A DNA stretch of 64,000 nucleotides from NCBI GenBank assembly GCA_944990035.1, contig CALYLX010000120.1:1-64000 (forward strand). The letters run 5' to 3'. A model generated the notes under the pieces. It did no database searches and was not told the DNA's origin. It was given only the letters and a program-made list of their open reading frames with translations. Below, in pieces: positions 56,901 to 64,000 of the stretch. The position numbers were made by a program, and so were the translations under genes. This stretch comes from Clitopilus passeckerianus (taxonomy: Eukaryota; Basidiomycota; Agaricomycetes; Agaricales; Entolomataceae). Position 1 is the stretch's first letter. The number at the start of each line of letters is the position of its first letter.

Positions 56901-59097
56901 ATGGCACCAGTGGAAACTGAATATTATGATCTGGTGGGTTGGCATTTGGCTATGCACTAAATGGTACTGATGATGGCTTCTTGGGAATAGCTTGGTGTAA
57001 CTGTGGATGCGGATGATAATACACTAAAGAAGGCCTATAGGAGACAGGCAATGAAGGTATGCAGGCCCCGCAGATTGGCTCTGAATGGGTTGAGGGGATA
57101 TCAAAATGCTGACTCTTTGTGTGGCTGGCAGTATCATCCTGACAAAAACCCTTCTGCTGATGCCGAGGAGAAGTTCAAGGAAATAAGGTGTGCATATTTC
57201 TTCTGAATTTCGATGTGGACTATCCCTGAACGAATCCGCAGTAAAGCATACCAGGTCCTTTCGGATCCTGTACGTCATCCCTCCTAATATTCGATCTTTG
57301 CAAGCTACGTTTCTGATCATATTTTTTGGATGGACAGAATCTGAGGACCGTGTATGACAAGAATGGAAAGACTATGGTAAGTAGTACCCATTTTGCCGGA
57401 TTTTACCAGTGGCTTAGCAGCTTTACCATCTAGGTGGACAAGGAAGGTGGCGTCAATATGGAGGATGCAGCAGGCTTCTTCGCCAACGTTTTCGGAGGGG
57501 AAAGGTTCAATGACTATGTCCGTCCATCCCTTCTCCTAACCAGACCTCAAATCGCTGAGCTTACTACCACAATATCCAGATCGGCGAAATTTCCATCATG
57601 AAAGATATGACCAATGTCGCCACCACCATGATGACGGAGGAAGAGAAAGAAGCTATCGAGAAGGAACTGAACGGCGAGCAGGTGGCATCCAAGCCAGCTA
57701 CACCCACCGTTTCCAGCGCAGCATCTCCCGCTCCTACAGGCTCTCCACCGCCTCCCTCCAGCCATACCGCAGAACCCGCTTCAGCGGCTACCCCCGTTGA
57801 CCCAACTAAGCCGGATCTCCCACCCCGTACTACCTCCAACTCCCTAGTGCCGCACGGCGAAGGTGAACAGTCCAACCTCTCCCCTTCACCCTCCGTTTCC
57901 GAGAAAGAGAGGGAGCGAAGACGGCGCGCAAAGATCAGTGCTGAGCAGAAGGAGAAGCTCAGGGAGCAGGAGAAGGAGAGGAGGAAGGTAATGGAGGCGA
58001 GGGTGAAGATGTTGACTGATAAGTGTATTGAGAGGTTGAGGCCGTTCGTGGATGCGAAGAAGCCTGGGGATAAGGATGATCCTGAGACGCAGAGGTTTGA
58101 GGCGATGATGAAGAGGGAGGCGGAGGATTTGAAGTTGGAGAGTTTTGGTGTTGAGGTATGTTTCAATGGCGCTGTTTTCTGTTGTAATGTTGCTGATTTC
58201 GGGTTCCTGTTAGCTGCTGCATACGATTGGGAATGTGTATATGATGAAAGCAACTTCGCACTTGAAGTCGAAGAAGTTTTTGGGAATGTACGTCCTGGCC
58301 GTCTTATCCGACCCCCATTTGAGCTCACGAAACATGCAGCCCTGGTTTCTTCTCCCGTCTAAAGGAGAAAGGCACGCTCGCAAAGGACGTCTGGGGTGTC
58401 ATCGGATCTGCGTATGTACTTCTCCTTTCCAAAGTACTCAATTATGCTGACTATATGCGCATATAGCCTAAGCGTACGTGACGTGATGTTGGAAATGGAA
58501 AAACTCCAAGCCAAAGGCGAAGTCGCCGAAGACGAGCTCAGAGCGCTGGAGATGGATGTAACCGGCAAAATCATGCTAGCTTCATGGCGTGGCGCCAGGT
58601 TGGAAGTCATCCAGGTCTTGCGTGAGGTAGGCATTCTCAATCCGCCTGTGATGTCGTGAGGTGTTGGTGCTGATAAATATTCGTCTAGGTCGTGGACAAT
58701 GTCCTCAAGGAGCCTGGACAGTCGGAGCAGGTCTTGGTAAACCGCGCAAAGGCCCTTCTCCTTGCCGGAGCCATCTTCAAAGCTACCATACCCGACGAGT
58801 CCGATGAGGAACGTAGGGAACTTGAAAGGTCAGTCTATTCAGCACGTTCTTAACCATCACTCCGTTTTTGACACGCCTTTTTTCTACTCCAGGATGGTAG
58901 CAGAGGCGGCGACACCAAAGTCAAAGCAATCGAAGGAGGCTAGGGCCAAACGCGACCAGATGCTGAAGGCCGCAAGAGAGCAGTACGAGAAGGAACATCC
59001 CACCACGACTCCAAGTACTAGCGCTACACCTGGTGCGGCGGTGGATGCCACTCCCACTGAGAAAGAAAAGGAACCCGCTCCAGCTGCAACTGTATAG
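56901..59097 (+). CDS. J-domain (DnaJ-X) co-chaperone, CAJ1/DJP1-like
   Basis: This Hsp70 co-chaperone stimulates Hsp70 ATPase activity. DnaJ-X proteins such as yeast Djp1 and Caj1 help peroxisomal or membrane protein import. The J domain is at residues 7-70: [40 protein letters not shown] (HPD triad) and [21 protein letters not shown] Gly/Phe-type segment ([13 protein letters not shown]) is followed by [19 protein letters not shown] and a Pro/Ser-rich linker. A basic coiled coil (KEREERRRRAK-like) leads into the X domain: [58 protein letters not shown] and [20 protein letters not shown]. The C-terminus is Thr/Pro-rich. Nine introns splice cleanly and no frame break is seen. Confidence 0.9.
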
Positions 59098-59514
59098 GCA
59101 CCCTCTCTATCTTTGACCGTTATATCATCTTTCTACCCTTACCCTCTCGGTTATAATCACACACTTCCCCCGACTGTCGCTTCAACATTTCAGCTAGACT
59201 TTTATCACCTCTCCTTCAACGTGTTTCTATGATTTATGGTCGATTTAGTAGAATAGTAGTAGTATTGCCCCCCTGTTGTTTATGACCCTACTAATACTTG
59301 GATATCATCTAATGCCATGATTTCGTTTGCCGCTTTCTAACGAAACATTGCGCGAGGTCAGGCTCAAACCGAACGGTGACCTCGAAGCCTTCTCAACTAA
59401 TTGAAGGAGGTGGTACCAACTAATGACGTGTGATAGGAGGTTGTTCTGATTTTGATAGTTGTAGAATATGTAACTACACGGGCATATCACCATCGTCACA
59501 ATTACGAAGGATAT
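59098..59514. other. Intergenic between convergent genes
   Basis: This is the 3' flank of the J-protein gene and of the minus-strand gene that follows. Nothing recognisable is seen. Confidence 0.4.
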
Positions 59515-60682
59515 CTAGAATAAGGGGATCGAAAACAGCTTGAATCCACAACTTTGCAAATTGCGGACATAGTTGATAGGCGATGGACAACAGCACTCGA
59601 AGATGGGCAGCACTCCTCTCCACCGGGCCTGGATTTCATCCTTCCTGAGGTCATGACCACAGGCCTTAAGTATGCATGCAAGTGTAACATTGGATGCTAG
59701 GACACTTATTAGATGCTGCCAGATCTAGTAAGAACCGTCGCAAGTGGGCTGGTTTTCACGGGACATACATTCTTTGACTTGGCGGGGAGCCAGCTAGAGA
59801 CGGTGTCCAGAGTCTCCGCCATAAGTATCTTGAGGATGGAACTCCCAAACCACTCGTTATAATTGAACGCCGCCTCCGTGATGTTTGCGCTATAGACCAC
59901 TGTGACTATTGTCAATGACGTTGTTGGCAGGGTTGGGACCTTATTGAGCGATTCAAGGGAGAATAGGGCCGTGCGTTGCAGAGGATCTACTTCCGGCTTG
60001 AGGGCATCGGCGATGTCTGCGTTGTCAGGGGAGTCGTCACGAGTGAAGCTGCATCGACGGCAAGCCTGATGTAGATGTGGGGCTCAGTGGTGGCTAGATT
60101 TTCCGGGGTTCCATGCTGCAGCATCGCTAAAATTCGCTTTCCAAGGTTAGGGTTCACCGAAGGGAGGGTGAAGCTTGTGGAGGCCAACGTCAGACTCGAG
60201 GCAGATAAAATACAGAGCTATTCTTCTCACTGTGGTTCCATTGACACTACCATCCGCCTGAGGGTAACGTATACAATACCAGCGAACTCTCCGGGGTCAT
60301 AGTAGAGCTCGCGAGCATAAAAGATGGCCCAATCTCAGTCGAGGTATCGGGCATGGGGGAGCGTAGAAGTAATAATCCAAGTGATGGCTGCCTGGGAAGT
60401 TAACCTCGTATGGGCCGTCTAAAGATGTAATAAGCTACAGGTCATATAGGCCGAGATGTTTGCATACGTTCAACCGAGGGATTTAGTCTCCGAGAAGTAC
60501 TTGTGCAGAAATTCGGTCACCGTCAGGTCCCAAATACGGCGTCCAAAGGTAGCCGCAAGCCGCGATTCGGGTCCGTGTTGTAGATCTTCGCTTGAAATAT
60601 ACAGAAAATCCTCAATAGAGGATGGGAGTCGAATATTGCCCGCAGGTGGGTATAACGCCCATTTTGGAAAGATCGGAGACAT
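59515..60682 (-). CDS. Unassigned gene, apparently frame-broken
   Basis: I do not recognise the product. On the minus strand MSPIFPKWALYPPAGNIRLP opens at 60682 and continues DFLYISSEDLQHGPESRLAA, FGRRIWDLTVTEFLHKYF. After an intron-like gap comes DGPYEVNFPGSHHLDYYFYA, then LASTSFTLPSVNPNLGKRIL, HIYIRLAVDAASLV, DDSPDNADIADALKPEVDPL and TALFSLESLNKVPTLPTT. The next blocks are VVYSANITEAAFNYNEWFG and MAETLDTVSSWLPAKSKN. A clear intron (about 59725-59768) precedes IWQHLISVLASNVTLACIL and the end FKLFSIPLF at 59515. Two frame joins (about 60040 and 60320) are unresolved. The sustained codon-like signal in one direction argues for a real gene; its function is unknown. Confidence 0.45.
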
Positions 60683-61463
60683 TGGTTTGTGTTTTGGAAC
60701 GGGATGAACGAAAGGCGTTGGTTATCGAGAAAGAAGAGAACGTGGTGGGAGGTATCCAAGGGCGGATCGTTTTGAAGATAACTTGAAGGAGTTGAAACGT
60801 GCGAGCGGGGGGTTTATAACTCAAGTCGTCAAGACCAAAACAGAGGAAATAAAACAAACAGACAAACAATCCAATACCACAAGAGTCGAGTCGAAGCCGT
60901 TATACCAAGTCAAGAAATTAAGGACAATGGCATCGTGCGTCGAGCAGTGGTGGTGCTGGTTCGAACCCCTAGACAATGCAACCAGGTTACCAGTTGAATC
61001 TTGGCCAGCAGTTTCCCCGAATTCAACCAGCATTTTGAGTTCCTTATCATACCAATCATCCGAATCATAACCGCTCAAAAGTGATTGTCAGATTTTTCGG
61101 ATTCTCCAGATGAAGGCATGCCAGTGAGAGTCAAGACGATTTCGATTGAAACATGCGCACTGTAGTCAGCACATGATTGTACACTAAAGGCGTTGAGATT
61201 CTGATCAAGACAGGAAGAAATTGGCATAGGATGGAGTATAAAGAACAACACTCATAGAATTAGGTCCTTCACAACACAGTGGAACATCCCTCAAGCGATG
61301 AACTTGTGAGCGATCATGACATGAGCACATGGCGACCTAGGCTGTATCCGCTAGCTTTTGCTTCAGGACTGCAATCATCGGGTTGTGCTTGCCAGGGGTG
61401 CGCTTGTCCTGCCACTCTAGTCGCTCCAGCATATCACGATACAAACGTTGGCGATCTACAAGC

Positions 61464-61640
61464 TGGGAACCATGGAGTCGTTAGACATCATCCTAGAAGC
61501 ACAGGGTTTGTAAACAACTGACAGATGGTGCCTCCACGATTGAAGCCTTCTTTTTGAAACTGTATGCACCATCTTTATCCTGGGAACAGTGAAGTTGTTA
61601 GATATCATACCGAGAGTGCAAGGTTTGTGAATGACTGACC
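61464..61640. repeat. Diverged direct repeat, about 61 bases, period 116
   Basis: Copies at 61464-61524 and 61580-61640 share the order ctgggaac, gttaga-atcat, aggtttgt and gactgac (actgac) with point changes between. They look like an old local duplication, possibly of exon/intron ends. Confidence 0.6.
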
Positions 61641-62348
61641 TTTCCCATATGGAGTATCGGACAAAGTGGTGGACAGCATGAATGTTCACCTCCCGAGTCA
61701 TCTGTCTCCTCGAATGCGTGGCCTTCTAAAGCATGATGATTAATGACAGCGCTCGGGAGTGCTCAACTGAAAAAGCATGGTAGAGTTGCGTGTGGACAGG
61801 AATACAGAGGCTCGGAGGTGGTGCAGATCTGTTCACGTATAACGGATTGAAGCCAGGCAGACAGAGGGGATGGCGGATTGATTTTCCTATGTGAAATAGT
61901 CACTGCAAGTTTGAAAGATCAAGCTTCAATATCCAGTACAGCGTGGCGAGCGTTGCGGCCACACAATAAGAAACCTAGAAATTTTGAAATTTACATGAAA
62001 TCGACAACAGTCGACAGCTCGTACTATCGTGAATTCGGGAAAGTGAGTTTCAATCTCAGCCGGAGCTTTTGGTAAACAAGAGTAATGTAACGACATACAC
62101 AGCCACGATTATGGTATTTGGAGTGACCTTGGGGGACAAGGTGATATTTTCGTGTAGAGCCTCAAGGATCAATCGAGTGTTTCAAACTTTTTGATGTCAA
62201 GTGTATGTTTTCAGTGATTGAAACGTTCCGGTTGACGCAGTCATACCGAACTCAAACTAGAAACATCTCTGGGGGTTGGGGATGACTTCCCTGCGACATG
62301 GACTGAGGGAAGTTGTAGAGACTACCTGTTGTAGTAAGCGTACAGAAA

Positions 62349-62450
62349 CCACGGTTTAGCCTGGTTATTTGCCAAACGGATACGGTTGGCAACCGAAACC
62401 GTGATTTTACGGCGGATCGCGGTTAATTCCCGGTTAGCGGCCAACCGTGG
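62349..62450. repeat. CGGTT-rich segment with 8-bp inverted ends
   Basis: CCACGGTT at 62349-62356 and AACCGTGG at 62443-62450 are exact inverted copies. Between them lies a near-palindrome CGGTTGGCAACCG and several further cggtt/aaccg words. Such sequence is often seen at termini of fungal DNA transposons, but no transposase is present and no target duplication was identified. Confidence 0.4.
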
Positions 62451-62965
62451 CAGTCCTTATTCGTGATGTAAGTGTTGATTTGTGCGCGTCCACTGCGCCG
62501 TTGAGCTTCTGGCTTGGATGTTATATGCAAAAGATATATTAGTCTTTCGATATACAACTACTATATCTCAGGCATTTCAACGAGTATGATGTTTGAAGGA
62601 ACGATGAATCACTGTCACGATATGTCCGAACTCCGATTCTGCAAGTTTTCAGATTTCCACACAAACACAAGCTCGAAAAAACTACAAGAACTATCTAGAA
62701 GTAGTCTTCACATAAGTACGAACAATTTGCATCATTAGTGCATTCGGCCGTACTCAACGTCTCTTACAAGAACGGCTAATCTTTTTTGACTTCCAGCCAG
62801 TGAGACGTAGGGGCAGTGGTAATGAACGTGCTCCCAGTGGTAGAAGGGTATGGTCCTGGCATATCAAAATGTCACTACGGATATAATTAGGCGGGTATAG
62901 TATTACTCAGGTGAGGTATCCTATAATGAATAGCTGATAAGGAAGCGCCGGGAGAAGAAAGGTGT

Positions 62966-64000
62966 CTACAGATCGAATGAATCGGCCCAATGCCTCAACA
63001 CTCCTTCGCCCTTCTTATGTGCCTCAAACCTCTTCACATCTCTGCAGATGATCGTAGCATGAGAGTTCCTCAAGCCCGGGAAATACGCTAGCTCCTTCTT
63101 AATCGGAAGCTTGTTCAATGACTTCACGATCCTCTTCTGCACAGGTGTCAGGATGGGTTTATCGGATTCCTTCGCTTTGCCTTTCTCCAGAGAGGATGAA
63201 GAAGATTCTTCAGCGGAGGCTTCCTCCATCAGGTCTATAACGGCGTCCTCGACGTCTTTTTCGATCTGGCCGAGGACGTGGATTAGTCGGGATTGGGACT
63301 TGTCCTCTTCGAGGAGTTTTATGCGAGCTTGGGATTTGCGAGAGGCGAGGGTGAATCGGACAAGGACGAGACCCATGAAGGTTGGTATCAGGATGGGGAG
63401 CATTGTGTAGAGGAGCTGTGGGGGGCACAAGACAGTCAGTAATTGAGCGGAATGGGGAAAGCGGGCGTTACTCACGATATTGTATGGGAATTTGAATTGG
63501 AGAGCAGGTGGAAGAAGCGGTTTCCGCTCTTTGTTGAACCACGCCTTTGAGAAGACTCTCGGCTTGGGGGTACGAGGGGGTGGAACGGGTGGAAGGGAAT
63601 AGTCGGTGACTATCACCTCGTACTTCTCGTCGAGTTTACTGAGGAACACGTCAGATGAGGCGGTACGAGAGCAGAAAAGCCCGACGTACACTTCCATTCC
63701 ATTGTATTCTTCATCTAAGAACGGATCTTCCAACGAGATCAAGGAAGTGACAAATGGAACCGTGACGTCGTTCACGCTGTTGGGCGACAACGATTAGTCT
63801 GGCTCTCAGAACCCGGAGGAAACAGCGACAACTCACGCATTACCATAAATTCTGATATTTGGGAAAGAACTGAGGGCCTGATAGAAGACTTGTTCTGAAC
63901 ATGGTTCGTCAATCTCTTCACCTGTAAGATAACCATAGAAAGACATACCAGGATCCGCCATTACCTCTAACAGTGGTCGACCGTTTGGTGACCATTTATC
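62966..64000 (-). CDS. ROG1-type DUF676 serine lipase, 5' part outside the window
   Basis: This putative lipase/serine esterase has an alpha/beta hydrolase fold, as in yeast Rog1 and related lipid-droplet or glycerolipid lipases. The visible C-terminal part begins DKWSPNGRPLLEVMADP at the window edge and continues across a 54-base intron to EQVFYQALSSFPNIRIYGNA. A second intron splits the Ala codon before VNDVTVPFVTSLISLEDPF, the block that carries the late catalytic-domain signature of the family. It then has FLSKLDEKYEVIVTDYSLPP, KPRVFSKAWFNKERKP, an intron, a transmembrane helix LLYTMLPILIPTFMGLVLVR, a coiled helix and an Lys-rich tail ending HWADSFDL. The nucleophile GHSLGG is expected beyond position 64000 and is not seen. 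Confidence 0.78.

Larger units (their letters stand above)
60683..62965. other. Gene-poor region with repeats
   Basis: No gene can be supported. The stretch holds a diverged 61-base direct repeat (61464-61640) and a CGGTT-rich segment bounded by short inverted repeats (62349-62450). Small open frames lack domains. Confidence 0.4.

Noticed and set aside
57564..58328. Open minus-strand frame of 254 codons
   Set aside because: It lies exactly antisense to a J-protein exon with clear DnaJ-X homology. Its Ser/Leu-rich product is what the reverse of a Lys/Glu-rich coding strand gives.

Overview
The window is nuclear DNA of a filamentous fungus, most likely a basidiomycete of the Agaricomycetes. 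The support is dense genes on both strands, many introns of about 45-70 bases with GT...AG ends, and a family set typical of mushrooms: single-exon-like F-box/LRR proteins, paired cutinases, a hexose transporter and a CPI-rich cytochrome c heme lyase. There is no sign of bacterial, viral or organellar origin, and no CRISPR array, rRNA or intact large transposon.

Layout. 0-6 kb: a tRNA-like sequence, an unassigned coiled-coil protein gene and two tandem cutinase genes on the minus strand. 6-12 kb: an F-box/LRR gene, a Pif1-family helicase and the mitochondrial import protein TIM44. 12-21 kb: an accessory, gene-poor stretch with two diverged copies of an unknown membrane protein and a long acidic, repeat-bearing orphan gene. 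21-28.6 kb: metabolic genes (cytochrome c heme lyase, MFS sugar transporter, dihydroxyacetone kinase). 28.9-37.5 kb: three head-to-tail genes, a UBP12-type ubiquitin protease, CCZ1 (Rab7 exchange factor subunit) and a five-finger CCCH zinc protein. 37.7-39 kb: an F-box/LRR tail fragment and a 179-bp MITE-like element. 39.3-47.8 kb: the complete TOR kinase gene. 48-59 kb: a PQ-loop transporter, two lineage-specific proteins, an M20 amidohydrolase and a J-domain (DnaJ-X) protein. 59-64 kb: an unassigned gene, a repeat-bearing intergenic stretch and the 3' part of a ROG1-type lipase cut by the window edge.

The most important reading note is that many conserved genes are broken by single missing bases, nearly all in a run of the same base and most often G or C. 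Examples are cutinase A and B, Pif1, heme lyase, the sugar transporter, UBP12, TOR and the PQ-loop gene. Other genes of similar length (TIM44, the CCCH protein, M20, DnaJ) are clean. Essential single-copy genes are hit, so I read most breaks as consensus errors in homopolymers, not as pseudogenes. Coordinates below span the whole gene from start to stop with introns included, and each apparent break is stated.

Functionally, TOR, CCZ1 and a PQ-loop transporter are all linked to the vacuole and nutrient sensing and sit within about 16 kb of each other. I see no evidence of coregulation and treat this as a possible coincidence. I did not find a convincing new biological system. The best candidates for novelty are the acidic repeat gene, the duplicated membrane-protein family and the small inverted-repeat element.
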